Source of the DNA: a virus
Direction: 5' to 3' (one strand)
IMG/VR virus record: IMGVR_UViG_3300021089_000011
Coordinates: 1-39,519 of that record
DNA length: 39,519 bases
Each line of letters opens with the position of its first letter. Position 1 is the stretch's first letter. The translations under genes were made by a program, and so were the position numbers. Positions 25,801-33,063 of the stretch are shown piece after piece. Below the pieces are notes generated by a model. That model did no database searches and was not told where the DNA came from. It saw nothing but the letters and a program-made list of their open reading frames with translations.

Positions 25801-28399
25801 AACCTACTCTAGGATTAATATACTGCACTTGCATAGACGCTTGTGTTAAGAAAAGTTCTATTGAAGTTCCACTTGTTCCAAGTGCGTTTATAATAGTTTC
25901 ATCTCTCAGTATTTTAGCAAAAAATCTTCCTTCAAACTCCGCTTTATCTTCTGGTATTCTTTTTACAACCTGCAACTCGCAGTTTGTTATCCTATTATTC
26001 CAAGTCCCATTTGGACTTGTTATACTCATGTCGGTATCAAATACCTTTGCTGAGGTTAATATGAAACAATTAGTACCTGGATCCCAAGCAACTTGCTTTA
26101 ACCTATAATATTTAGATATACCAACGCTAGTTTTTACGCGCATATAAACTTGTGATACATCCTTATCTCTTAAACTAGTATCCCATCCGGCATTTATAAA
26201 AGCTTCTTTTTGTACATATATGTGAATACCACCTTCATAGGGGAACGTTGCCATACTACCAGCACCTAAAGCGGGTACATCTATAGTACTAGGCGGGACT
26301 CCAATTGTAACGGTGTAATCTACTAAAGATCCCATAGATATATGTTGTAGCTTAATAAATCTAGGCGCTTCGTTTTCTATTGCTATAATTTTATACCTCG
26401 CGCGCTCAGAAACAAAAGTATTATTATCATGTTGTTTCTTTAGTATTAAAAATGTTTCTTCGTCAACCTTATTTCTTTCCGCAGAAGGAAATGACAACCA
26501 GATATTACCATCCTCTGCATCATACCAACGATCCATAGCCATGTTATAGTATTCGTTGGAAGTTTCTTTAATAAAATATTTGTAGTGAGTTGCCCAAGAT
26601 GGTGGGGTATTTCTAGCGTGAACAATAAAACTATTTTTTTTGTCAGCTACATCTTTAGGTACATAGACTGAGGCTTGGGAGACTAAGTTTCCTCCCCTAG
26701 TGTCTTCTGATAGAACAGGTGTTTCCCTTCCATACTTGTCTATATAAACTATTCCTACTTGATATGTTCTGAGGGTTTTAACAGATTTAGCAGGACTGTA
26801 TGTTTGAGGGTATCCCCAGCGTTCAGGAAATTCTTCTGGGTAACGATCTCCTATGTCACGAGATCTATATGAAATTGATAAATCAGGTTTTATATTGTGC
26901 TCAGCAGGATTTACAAATTCATTGTCTAAATTATAGTTTTGTAAATAATTTCCATAAACTAATCTATTACCAATTATTTCTTGCGCTAAAGCTTTTCTAG
27001 GAACGTTGTCCCAAGGCCTTAAAAGCTGGTTAGACGGCAATACTGCGTGTATCATCTCTGACGTCAAAGGTAAATAACCTTTAGTCGAATTATCGTTGGT
27101 AGTAGAAGAAGAAGAATAAGCGTTCCAACTATCCCATTTATCTAAATCAAATTTTCGCCTTTTAACATGCTTTACAGAGTATACATTTGAAGAGTTTGAT
27201 TCTTTATATAAAATATCAATACCAATAACATCTTGCGGTATAACTTTACTATATACGAAATCTTTTATAGCTAATTTTCTTAGGTTATTAACCATCCCTA
27301 GATTATAACCTTCCTTACACATGTAGTTAAATTTACCAGGGAGAAATGCTACCTCTGTAAATGGTGAGAAACAAGAATATTCACCATCTTCGTATTTATA
27401 TCTATATCCAAATCTAGGAAATTTAAACTTAAACAATGGATCAACGTCTTCAAGTTTAATTTTAAGATTTTCTTGTAAATGTAAATCCTTGTTACCGGTT
27501 AAAAATTCAATATCCCAAGTCCCTGGGTTTATAGCGTTACTTATTTGAGCTCTAATATAGTCACTAGGATCTTCTTCGCTATATATAATAACCCAATCAC
27601 CAACTTGCCAATCCATTCCGTTAGGTGTTTGTATCTGCACGCTCGACCAAAATTCCACTGGATCAACGCTTGCTGAATCTAAGAAATCAGCAGTAGAAAC
27701 AAGATCGCCTTGAATTTCTTGACCCCCAACATTTCCATCGTTGTCAATGTCTCCACGTGTTGTATCTACCATCTCCAAAACAGGAGCGGCTGGTGGTCCT
27801 TTTTTGATGATTGTAACGTGTTCTTCTGCTAAGTTCGTTGGTACACCTAGATTATAATCAACCCAACTACCAGGTATGGCATTAACCGCAACATCTCTAA
27901 CTTTAAACTTCGTGTGAGTATTAAAATTGGGGGTTCCAGCAATACTTCTAGTTATGTTTATCTTTTTGGGTTCTGAATTATTATCTGTCCAGTATAAAAT
28001 ACCATCCATAATATTTATACCAGTTATAAGAAAGTTTTTATCAAAACTTAAAACTTTATTTGTAGGTTCGGAAGTAACACAAACCGGTATAATAGATCCT
28101 GTAGTGTAGTCGTATTCAGCTATAGCGTTGTACCCATTATCACCACAAACAAACCAATATAACTTATTGCTTCTATTGTCAGCAATTGATCCTATACAAG
28201 TTAAGTTCTTACTTCCACTTGGATCAATTTGGTCCACTAAAGTATTACCCATTGTCGTTTGTAAAGATCCTATATCAGAACCTTCAGAGGTTGCCACCTC
28301 TATATTCAATGCTTCTCTATACTCCCCATCAGGTACTATTCTTTCGTCAAGATCTTTATTCATTCGACCTTTCTGAAAGTTGTGCTTCATTTCCGGCAT
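19808..28399 (-). CDS. Giant nozzle/muzzle tail protein with SprB-like C-terminus (2863 aa)
   Basis: A 2863-residue tail protein. The N-terminus (9-50) carries F-Q-K-G-R-M-N-K-D-L-D-E-R and G-E-Y-R-E-A-L-N, a signature of marine phage 'stabilization'/nozzle proteins that I recognise; these resemble T7 gp12-like beta-propellers. A second conserved block at about 1690-1745 (G-D-Y-G-I-S-K-N-P-E-S-F, Y-R-S-Y-F-S-D, R-G-A-V-L-R-L-S) belongs to the same core, which seems to end near 2150 (G-W-Y-V-S-E-M, Q-I-K-G-V). The last ~700 residues are different: roughly fifty cysteines, four imperfect Y-D-C-x-x-G-x-C repeats, one G-C-M-D...N-Y-N-P-S-A-N unit, and three SprB-like domains (about 2350-2475, 2660-2785, 2785-2863; the last with G-G-V-A-P-Y-T-Y-A-W-S-N-G). 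A Cys/His-rich insert sits at about 1150-1205. Likely closes the tail channel and touches the host. Starts 3 bases after the preceding stop. Confidence 0.72.
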   Translation of the reverse strand: MPEMKHNFQKGRMNKDLDERIVPDGEYREALNIEVATSEGSDIGSLQTTMGNTLVDQIDPSGSKNLTCIGSIADNRSNKLYWFVCGDNGYNAIAEYDYTTGSIIPVCVTSEPTNKVLSFDKNFLITGINIMDGILYWTDNNSEPKKINITRSIAGTPNFNTHTKFKVRDVAVNAIPGSWVDYNLGVPTNLAEEHVTIIKKGPPAAPVLEMVDTTRGDIDNDGNVGGQEIQGDLVSTADFLDSASVDPVEFWSSVQIQTPNGMDWQVGDWVIIYSEEDPSDYIRAQISNAINPGTWDIEFLTGNKDLHLQENLKIKLEDVDPLFKFKFPRFGYRYKYEDGEYSCFSPFTEVAFLPGKFNYMCKEGYNLGMVNNLRKLAIKDFVYSKVIPQDVIGIDILYKESNSSNVYSVKHVKRRKFDLDKWDSWNAYSSSSTTNDNSTKGYLPLTSEMIHAVLPSNQLLRPWDNVPRKALAQEIIGNRLVYGNYLQNYNLDNEFVNPAEHNIKPDLSISYRSRDIGDRYPEEFPERWGYPQTYSPAKSVKTLRTYQVGIVYIDKYGRETPVLSEDTRGGNLVSQASVYVPKDVADKKNSFIVHARNTPPSWATHYKYFIKETSNEYYNMAMDRWYDAEDGNIWLSFPSAERNKVDEETFLILKKQHDNNTFVSERARYKIIAIENEAPRFIKLQHISMGSLVDYTVTIGVPPSTIDVPALGAGSMATFPYEGGIHIYVQKEAFINAGWDTSLRDKDVSQVYMRVKTSVGISKYYRLKQVAWDPGTNCFILTSAKVFDTDMSITSPNGTWNNRITNCELQVVKRIPEDKAEFEGRFFAKILRDETIINALGTSGTSIELFLTQASMQVQYINPRVGFAHPAPTWYGQPNKWRISVDSRNSTKNWHCEQGSSGQGTEYWKRASRHDEQGAYSDSNSKGWFIDAVEGFVPFNNTMRMFGDDSSKRMNAAANPWNYLLCWWAVGRGSYEDDPTKKMLKVLGVNTYGQNYSSSNYLGLGNVKPPVQTNNNNTVENTSAGDNGGKTPNRGIDGNFIFLSYSGLIDEGGETGTGPTSWSDLDFDFQSDAIRHQADILFIEKLRQPGCIFTWREDPGKVYYRVKSLAGSPYEDQMIDSMDGKPGVAMYNYANFVDYWTSHVHHKDCVSSSGWPGWLCEGTCGADKDTLVSRGKKNGWIPSGWTKPMSGTGCWSYDYSTCWIPHNCITGGGASSVTSHCPETHVDHVRVSQGNYTNYNLQSHNVWPVGVWDWGRSYNMRRRYVIKAVPLDPGSMAEVLDSGGNNVAIGEVGPHYYKPTNSPWNAAHFDGSLSPITVNPVTTVAYDGATNTGDRAPGIRPDGMHTGYGIPAFPWWYNAAGQTEENIPQYRAFDNNPTAADRLQKPPPGSVTFDIKEYFVQDAEDNSFTSNNPAIWETEPKEDVGLDIYYEVGQIYPIELNDSTIEQHVGPVGPDILKNSSVKCKNFIGGASVPLSANGGNDVRVLDAVGSRVLLGTSDGTPLGVNVLGATSGDLIPNVSSIIEFERADGSITAGVVTAIPTSANGFWVSLHSQAHFLPVEIPWFNCYSDGNGVESDRIRDDYNQVTIDNGPKASTTLEEPYLEERRCSGFIWSGIYNSNSGVNDLNQFIQAEAITKDVNPGYGCIQKTQARDNDLVAFCEDRVLKVFANKDALYNADGNTNVVATNRVLGAVKPFLGDYGISKNPESFASDSYRSYFSDASRGAVLRLSQDGITPISDAGMKDWFADVLPVYAKAAGGSIIGSFDNKKQEYNITLIPGDYNGSTTGSGICDDGSGSVSQVDCQETINVSSIPSGNNEIGYVNHTAGGQLYNQTLGIVPYGEIGDSTTNMQGPYGVIQPFGQYIGGVVALSGSSYQNVDEIHFPFMNLWTDNIQPYFVAMQEILDCCPNGNVYLHFQESTGNETTSREGEWVDSSAPILTYQIDSITLVNSRYELEVTYYSGIYPGNISNPYFWYSADGCGSGSADDSSSNGTIIQNIEDETSFTLVYSEGSKGWVSFRSYLQESGVSLNNEYYTFKNGELYFHHSNEERNNYYGNQYDSYVNALLNRIPGMVKSFTTLNYEGSIARITADETNPEYYDNTSKEGWYVSEMASNLQEIGNLEFISKEEKYFSQIKGVKTIWTGDGTAGNVDPKEFSFQGIGNNTNGNSCPDCGPTVSWNCTGYPCECVQVSGSQGSYPTQAACQNDTSSCCGTNATWCCTDNGCVDPGDGSGDYSSLCDCVMNSNCCDDGYTYLYDCLGLQSVSAPYIYGCMDDGITTDPFITQNRPSGWVGPSSNYNPSANVPNCDCLYETLPTYDCIEGDCEENTTGNGFYTGPNAENDCINECSDPCDGQNMGIQMTTTNPTELDPPCVLSASDGSVSVMVTNNNSTSLNPFTSWTVEYYDSIWSTTGPPTMGSLIYSDPNTYATGVWSNTYVGLTTANGGTESYNIYYAVITDNYGCQYGPFNIRIDCLPGDPCDDYPGDLVYDAAGQTCCGKCDQWVGGNPLHPCYDFCNEWQDCCDDDGGAYPSYDCVNGNCVGNAWGTGQYTGPTAWDDCDDNCGGPCYPNCDLSLAIPYGFGIGTYVVGAIVEYNGDFYMMGTSGVNGTPGDPLTGWELCCSTTGTYVGSGAYECDYPLGTNLNAYAPMISGIGFGDEFCCDWEAVVFQQVNPSCPGAYDGVLEVFLPIPNNSAFSILQGLAFQQGNIQPQPFITWTNANGDLIGNGASTVNLSSSDTLTGMPAGTYTAEVWNCDSNDTSWLWGDPYYGCSQPGCSYTVTVTLVDPSPMSVVGTVTDATPSGTSTPNLDGSVSLNVSGGVAPYTYAWSNGASTQTASGLGLGPISVAVTDAGGCTATGSWFVLIN

Positions 28400-28402
28400 A
28401 TT

Positions 28403-29614
28403 CTAGTGTTTTATAAATTTAGATTTACCTCTTAATATTTGAGTTAATTCTTCTAGCTTAATGTTTGATAATCTTAATTTTGCTGTTCTAACAGCTGCAA
28501 ATCTCTCTTTTTTATATCTTTGAACTATATATTCTTGTACGTTTGACCTAGTTGATAATATAGCGTACATTAAACTTTTATACATAGCTTCTTCAGCAAG
28601 TTTAGGCACAACCATTTCTTCGTCTGTACCTAAACTATCACTAATATATCTTAAAGTAATAGTTGTTCCTGACATGTTTGAACTAAAGTGTATTAATCCT
28701 GTTGATTCGTCTACATAAAAAGTCCCATTTGCCTGAGCGCGTTGGGCGTTTAACCCATATCTTTGGCCTAAAAACGGAGTGAAAGAATCATCATCGAAAT
28801 CTACTAATTGACTATTGTTATTCGAGGCAGAAAAACTAGACCAAGTATCAGAATACTGAGGATGTATTAACATAGTGGTATCTTCAACACCATCATCGTT
28901 TATGTCAAAAACATATTCTCCGATTGCTGATTGTTTTATAGCATCTGGATTAGATGATTTCATCTCTGGATATAACAAGTGTTCTATACCAGAACTATCT
29001 TTGTAAGTTAATTTAACGTAATTAACATAGTCCTGAGGTAGTTGCATAACTAAAGAAGGTGGAACCTCTATCTCTTGAGCTTTTGAAGATTTAAAAGTAT
29101 CAAAAGATAATTCTTGTAAAGTCCTCATCGCGTGAAACTGAACATCTGTTCTATTTACTTTACTTATTATTTTGTCTTCTCCAGTATAAGCAATCATAAA
29201 ATTGTTAATAATATCCCTAAGTGGAGTTACGTGGTATTGCTCAACTATATTAGTGGTGCCTACGTTTGGACCAGAAATAGCGGTGTTGGCATCTAAATCT
29301 ACTTTTATATCTAATGATATTTTAACGCCATCACTTGGGGGTGTAACAAATATAACAGCCCATCCATTAACAGTGTCGTACTCAAAAGAATAATTAATTG
29401 TTACAGCACCAGTTGCATCTGCATAAAATTGAGGATACAAAACACCGTTAATAAATAATTTTACTCTAGTGTTGGGTAATCCGCCTACAACATCCAAGTG
29501 ACAGTGGAGTGCTTCTTCAATTTTTGTTACGGTAAAGATAGTTGTAACGCCATCTCCAGTAAACTCTTTACGTCCTATGTAATAATCTATTTCTTCTTGT
29601 GATAGTAGTCCCAT
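28403..29614 (-). CDS. Head-tail connector/ring protein (403 aa)
   Basis: A 403-residue soluble protein. The N-terminal part (1-130) is a beta domain with F-T-G-D-G-V-T-T-I-F-T-V and V-K-L-F-I-N-G-V-L-Y, similar to strands in virion beta-sandwiches. The middle region (150-215) contains M-R-T-L-Q-E-L-S-F-D-T and L-P-Q-D-Y-V-N-Y-V-K-L, a motif I recognise from marine phage connector proteins, in which D-Y-V-x-Y-V is conserved. The C-terminus (about 340-400) is helical and basic, with K-L-A-E-E-A-M-Y-K and R-Y-K-K-E-R-F. It lies between the 242-residue connector and the nozzle protein, the expected place for a ring or adaptor that joins the portal stack to the nozzle. Ring-type is inferred from order; tail tubular protein A-like is the closest classical analogue. 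Confidence 0.6.
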   Translation of the reverse strand: MGLLSQEEIDYYIGRKEFTGDGVTTIFTVTKIEEALHCHLDVVGGLPNTRVKLFINGVLYPQFYADATGAVTINYSFEYDTVNGWAVIFVTPPSDGVKISLDIKVDLDANTAISGPNVGTTNIVEQYHVTPLRDIINNFMIAYTGEDKIISKVNRTDVQFHAMRTLQELSFDTFKSSKAQEIEVPPSLVMQLPQDYVNYVKLTYKDSSGIEHLLYPEMKSSNPDAIKQSAIGEYVFDINDDGVEDTTMLIHPQYSDTWSSFSASNNNSQLVDFDDDSFTPFLGQRYGLNAQRAQANGTFYVDESTGLIHFSSNMSGTTITLRYISDSLGTDEEMVVPKLAEEAMYKSLMYAILSTRSNVQEYIVQRYKKERFAAVRTAKLRLSNIKLEELTQILRGKSKFIKH

Positions 29615-29617
29615 TTA

Positions 29618-30346
29618 TTATGATTTTTCTTGTTGAGCTTGTTCTTTAACTTTTTGATTAGCATACTGTACTAAGTTCGAATCTTCTATTATAACCCCAG
29701 CTAATTCCAACACTCTCATTACTAGTTCGGTTTCTTCTGATGGATGATGTTGAAAGTGTGTAGTCTTATTAGGAGAGCCGTTATATAAAGCTTTTTCTCC
29801 AATAACATCATATCCCCATTCTACCCTATCAGGTTGCTTGATGTAATTACACGTTAAATTGCTCAGCACCTCATTGTTAGTACCGTGAGCAAACACCCTA
29901 TTATTTTCGTCTCTAATATAAATAGGTCTAATATCTTTTGGTTGTAATAGTGGGGCGTGTTGGACATAAAGCCATTCTTTTGCACTTGTCTCAACACACT
30001 CATAATTTTTACTAGCAATTTTAGTTTCCCCACATGTGTATGGATCTGTTAATTCATATATGATTGAATCTAATCTATATAAATCGTTTGGTAAATTAAC
30101 GCTAAACGGGATGTTTCGACGTTCAAAAATAGATATTTTTTCTGTCAACATTTCGTCAACATCAGAATGAGTGATTTTACTTCCTGGTGCTCTAGCTGTT
30201 TGGTGTCTATCATAGAAGTACTGCTCAAACACTACTAGCTGAGCTTGATTAGCTAATAAGTTGAACTCTAAAGGAGTGATATACCCACGCTGCTCTTTAT
30301 TAGCTATTGCTAAAACTCTTTGATATACAGTATCTATATTTACCAT
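29618..30346 (-). CDS. Portal-proximal connector/ring protein (242 aa)
   Basis: A 242-residue protein with no membrane or signal segments. The N-terminus (2-50) is helical: V-Y-Q-R-V-L-A-I-A-N-K-E-Q-R-G-Y-I-T-P-L-E-F-N and L-A-N-Q-A-Q-L-x-x-F-E-Q-Y-F. This 'G-Y-I-T-P-x-E-F-N' signature is shared by many marine phage head-tail connector proteins I have seen. The C-terminal third has P-D-R-V-E-W-G-Y and H-F-x-x-H-P-S-E-E-T-E-L-V, with a final helix rich in K, Q and E. It is followed at 3 bases by the 403-residue ring protein, and the two are likely partners in the neck below the portal. Exact ring position cannot be given. Confidence 0.58.
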   Translation of the reverse strand: MVNIDTVYQRVLAIANKEQRGYITPLEFNLLANQAQLVVFEQYFYDRHQTARAPGSKITHSDVDEMLTEKISIFERRNIPFSVNLPNDLYRLDSIIYELTDPYTCGETKIASKNYECVETSAKEWLYVQHAPLLQPKDIRPIYIRDENNRVFAHGTNNEVLSNLTCNYIKQPDRVEWGYDVIGEKALYNGSPNKTTHFQHHPSEETELVMRVLELAGVIIEDSNLVQYANQKVKEQAQQEKS

Positions 30347-30357
30347 TTTTTATTTTT

Positions 30358-30546
30358 TTAACGGAATCTTTGACTAAGCCAAGATCCTTTTGGATTATAA
30401 GGGAATTTTTTGTTTAAAGCATTTTTTCTAGCACCACACCCACAATCTTTACCAGTTACCTTGTTTACCTTGTCTACTATTTTTTTTATTCCCGTTGCTT
30501 TTGTAATTTTTTCTATTGAGTCTCCTAGTCCTTTTGATTTTGTCAT
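30358..30546 (-). CDS. Small CGCG-motif protein (62 aa)
   Basis: A 62-residue basic protein. The first half is helical (G-D-S-I-E-K-I-T-K-A-T-G-I-K-K-I-V-D-K-V), the second half carries C-G-C-G-A-R-K-N-A-L-N-K-K-F-P-Y, a compact motif found in small marine phage proteins next to capsid genes. Two cysteines alone are not enough for a zinc finger unless the protein dimerises. It lies 11 bases before the connector gene and after an RNA hairpin. Function unknown; a head-completion or scaffold-associated role is possible. Confidence 0.5.
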   Translation of the reverse strand: MTKSKGLGDSIEKITKATGIKKIVDKVNKVTGKDCGCGARKNALNKKFPYNPKGSWLSQRFR

Positions 30547-30565
30547 ATAATTAAATTTTTAATAA

Positions 30566-30589
30566 ATGGTCACCCCGAAGGGCAACCAT
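30566..30589 (-). terminator. 10-base-pair hairpin with UUCG loop
   Basis: On the minus strand the 24 bases form ATGGTTGCCC-TTCG-GGGTGACCAT: ten pairs with two adjacent G/T wobbles and a very stable UUCG tetraloop. It lies between the 287-residue protein and the CGCG protein. The downstream sequence is A/T mixed (TTATTAAAAATTT) rather than a clean T run, so it may be a weak terminator, an RNase-stability element or a processing site. Confidence 0.6.
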
Positions 30590-30598
30590 ATTATTTTG

Positions 30599-31462
30599 TT
30601 ATTCATTCAATCTTTTCTCTATATTAGAGAAGATCTCCATTCCTTCATCAGTCTTAAACCAATGTGCTAAAGCGGTATATGGATGTTCATCAAATGGTAT
30701 CACCATTAATTTCCTTCCATTAGAACCCCAAAGGAAATTTCTTCGATCTGAAGACAATCTTAAGATTCCAGCTTCCACAGCTTTAATACCAAAGTTTCTT
30801 AACATCACGTTTTCATCATCCGCTAGTTCTAAGAACAATTTAGGATTATTACGAGCGAATACTAATAAATCTCTTCTAAGTTCCTTAGAACTCAACTCTG
30901 ATACCTTAGAGCCTTGCTCAACTCTCATAATAGCTTCAGCTACATCAATCTCAACATTTCTAGCAGCAACCAACGCTTCAACTTGCTGTTCTAAAACATC
31001 TATCTCTTCAGCTGCTAGTGCTGCTGGTTTATATTCTTCATAGATAGTTTCTCTGTGTGGGTGATATAAACTTAATAGTTTTTGTAAAGTTGTTTTTTCT
31101 TTTTCTACAAATAAACTACCAGATCTAAATATAATATGCTCTAATCTTTGGTCCCCTTTCATTTCATCAACGAATGGTGTTTTTTGATTTTGACAATATT
31201 TAAGTTCTCTTTCGTAACCTTTTTCTTTGTCAAAATGATAAATATTTGCAGATTTAATAGATCTTGATAGTGGTGTTTTACCATCTCTTAAAAGATATAA
31301 TCTATCTTTAACTTCCCACTCATTAGATGGTACTTTTCTTTCTCTTGTCTTTGGTTCTTCAACTACAGGTTCTTTGAATGTTTCTTCAAAAAATTCTGTA
31401 ACTGTTTCTTCCATTGTTTCAATTTGAGGTTCTACCTCAACTTTCTTTGTTTTCTTTGCCAT
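30599..31462 (-). CDS. Conserved structural-module protein (287 aa)
   Basis: A 287-residue protein; the ATG at 31462 (M-A-K-K-T-K-K) is preferred to the longer in-frame start at 31516, because the additional 18 codons fall in the terminator hairpin and an AT-rich leader. The N-terminal 50 residues are acidic and disordered; the rest is well ordered with K-D-R-L-Y-L-L, S-I-K-S-x-N-I-Y-x-F-D, K-G-Y-E-R-E-L-K-Y, F-V-D-E-M-K-G-D-Q-R-L-E-H-I-I-F, S-S-K-E-L-R-R-D-L and P-F-D-E-H-P-Y. These blocks are strongly conserved in marine phages, including T4-like ones, but I know no assigned function. It is separated from the major capsid gene by a strong terminator, so it is probably made in lower amounts. 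A head-vertex or internal regulatory role is possible. Confidence 0.55.
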   Translation of the reverse strand: MAKKTKKVEVEPQIETMEETVTEFFEETFKEPVVEEPKTRERKVPSNEWEVKDRLYLLRDGKTPLSRSIKSANIYHFDKEKGYERELKYCQNQKTPFVDEMKGDQRLEHIIFRSGSLFVEKEKTTLQKLLSLYHPHRETIYEEYKPAALAAEEIDVLEQQVEALVAARNVEIDVAEAIMRVEQGSKVSELSSKELRRDLLVFARNNPKLFLELADDENVMLRNFGIKAVEAGILRLSSDRRNFLWGSNGRKLMVIPFDEHPYTALAHWFKTDEGMEIFSNIEKRLNE

Positions 31463-31481
31463 AATATAATATATAATAAAA

Positions 31482-31522
31482 TTAATAAAATAAAAGGGTC
31501 GGGGCCGAAGCCCCAACTCTTT
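31482..31522 (-). terminator. Strong UUCG terminator after the major capsid gene
   Basis: On the minus strand a long stem (13 positions with one C/A mismatch and one G/T wobble; AAAGAGTTGGGGC-TTCG-GCCCCGACCCTTT) is closed by UUCG and followed by TTTTATTTTATT. It lies 13 bases downstream of the capsid stop codon. Partial termination here would raise capsid expression above that of the genes below. Confidence 0.85.
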
Positions 31523-31534
31523 AAATATAAATGC

Positions 31535-33043
31535 TTATTTCAATAACATGAAATTGTTAGCACCTTGTGTAACTAAACATCTTTCTGATAGCATGTGGAT
31601 TTGCATTGCATCTAAAGCAGATGTAGCAGCGCCAACCGAACCAGTAACCCATGATTTCATTCTTCTATCATCAGTTTGAGAAGCTCTATAACGAACGTGT
31701 AAGAAAGGTCTTTTAAGATTCTTTCCTAATTGTTGATCATAAACCGTAGATGTTCCAGCTGGAACCATTACCCCTCTAATAGCCTCACTACCAGCAGCAG
31801 TATTAATACCACCTCTTGTAGCTTTGTCATTTAAGTATCTCATATCAGACTTGTAGAAGTCATAAGAACCTCTTCTGAAACCAGAGAATCCTAAGTTTAA
31901 TGCCATATCTTCAGAGTTGTTAAATACTCCATAAGAAGTACCACCAGCTCCATAAGAATTCATAGAAGCTAACATGTCATCCATTGCTAACGAAGTAGCT
32001 CTGTTTACAAACATCATGTTTTCTTCAATAGCACCTTGCTTGTCAAACTCAGCTAAAATAGCGTCGAACTCAGCTAAATCAGTAGCAGCATTAACACCAG
32101 TAACACCAGAAGTGATATTACCTCTATCTTCGATAGCTGCAAATAAACCTTCAGTACCAGCACCGTTTAAACCAGCATCAGCAGCACCTCTAACTTGACT
32201 GTTCTCACCAAAACCAATGATAGATGCAGCGGCAGTTTTCTCAGCTTCAAGCATAGTCATTTCTAAGTAATCGTTAAAACGAGCTCTTGTATCAGCTTCA
32301 GCTTTTAAGTACCATAAGTAACCTGACTGACCACCTTCAGAAGCAACTTCAACCCAACCGATTCTAGAAACATCAGAACCTGATACTTCGTAGTAATCTT
32401 TCATAATGATTGGTTTGTTGTGGAACGACTTGAAAGTAGGTTCGTTAGCACCTCTTGAATCAGTTTTCCAGGTACCAGTTTCGTCAGCGTAAGCCGCTCC
32501 TTTACCGTACTCAGAACCTATAACTAACAAAGTAGCTGCACTAGCAGTTTCAGAGTGAGTTGTTAAAACAGCCTCACCATAAGACTCAAGTGAAACAACA
32601 TTTGAGTTTGGAGTTTCTACTACTAAACATTTAGAAACTTTTCCAGAAGTAGCTAAAAGTACCATATCATTAACTCTAATACCGTGAACTCTACTCCCTG
32701 TAGCACCTACAGCTGTATCTCCATCGATGTCAGCGACAACAGCGAACGTACCGTTTGTGTCACCGTTTAAATCTATCGTACCCGTGTAAGATAAGTGTAA
32801 TCTTGATTGTTCAGACCATACAACTTGATCAGCTTGCATTGCCTCTTCAGCTCCAACTTGTGAAAGAAAACCAGATATAGTCCTAGGACCAAATACCTCT
32901 GCTTCTTTCTCCATTAGATCTGGTAAATATTGTTGTGCCCAACCTGAATTTGTTCCATCAACTAAATCTAGGTAGTTTGTAGATAATGTTTGCTGCCTTG
33001 AAGCAGGAACACTATTCAAACTAGGGCCATTTGTAATTGCCAT
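31535..33043 (-). CDS. Major capsid protein
   Basis: A 502-residue protein with length and position of a HK97-fold major capsid protein. The N-terminus contains D-L-M-E-K-E-A-E-V-F-G-P-R-T-I-S-G-F-L-S-Q-V-G-A-E-E-A-M-Q-A-D-Q (about 41-72) followed by S-E-Q-S-R-L-H-L-S-Y-T-G. The middle includes an S-F-H-N-K-P-I-I-M-K-D-Y-Y-E-V-S-G region, then a helix with A-D-T-R-A-R-F-N-D-Y-L-E-M-T-M-L-E-A-E-K-T, probably the long spine helix. The C-terminal part has R-P-F-L-H-V-R-Y-R-A-S and ends after H-M-L-S-E-R-C-L-V. It follows a scaffold-like gene and is followed by a dedicated terminator, and the codon choice is regular, as expected for the most abundant virion protein. Name inferred from context and recognisable motifs. 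Confidence 0.75.
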   Translation of the reverse strand: MAITNGPSLNSVPASRQQTLSTNYLDLVDGTNSGWAQQYLPDLMEKEAEVFGPRTISGFLSQVGAEEAMQADQVVWSEQSRLHLSYTGTIDLNGDTNGTFAVVADIDGDTAVGATGSRVHGIRVNDMVLLATSGKVSKCLVVETPNSNVVSLESYGEAVLTTHSETASAATLLVIGSEYGKGAAYADETGTWKTDSRGANEPTFKSFHNKPIIMKDYYEVSGSDVSRIGWVEVASEGGQSGYLWYLKAEADTRARFNDYLEMTMLEAEKTAAASIIGFGENSQVRGAADAGLNGAGTEGLFAAIEDRGNITSGVTGVNAATDLAEFDAILAEFDKQGAIEENMMFVNRATSLAMDDMLASMNSYGAGGTSYGVFNNSEDMALNLGFSGFRRGSYDFYKSDMRYLNDKATRGGINTAAGSEAIRGVMVPAGTSTVYDQQLGKNLKRPFLHVRYRASQTDDRRMKSWVTGSVGAATSALDAMQIHMLSERCLVTQGANNFMLLK

Positions 33044-33063
33044 AATTTTTAAATTTTAATTTG

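Noticed and set aside
31463-31516. N-terminal extension of the 287-residue protein to 305 residues
   Set aside because: The additional 18 codons run through the capsid terminator hairpin and an AT-rich leader, and the next ATG begins the lysine-rich start M-A-K-K typical of neighbouring genes.
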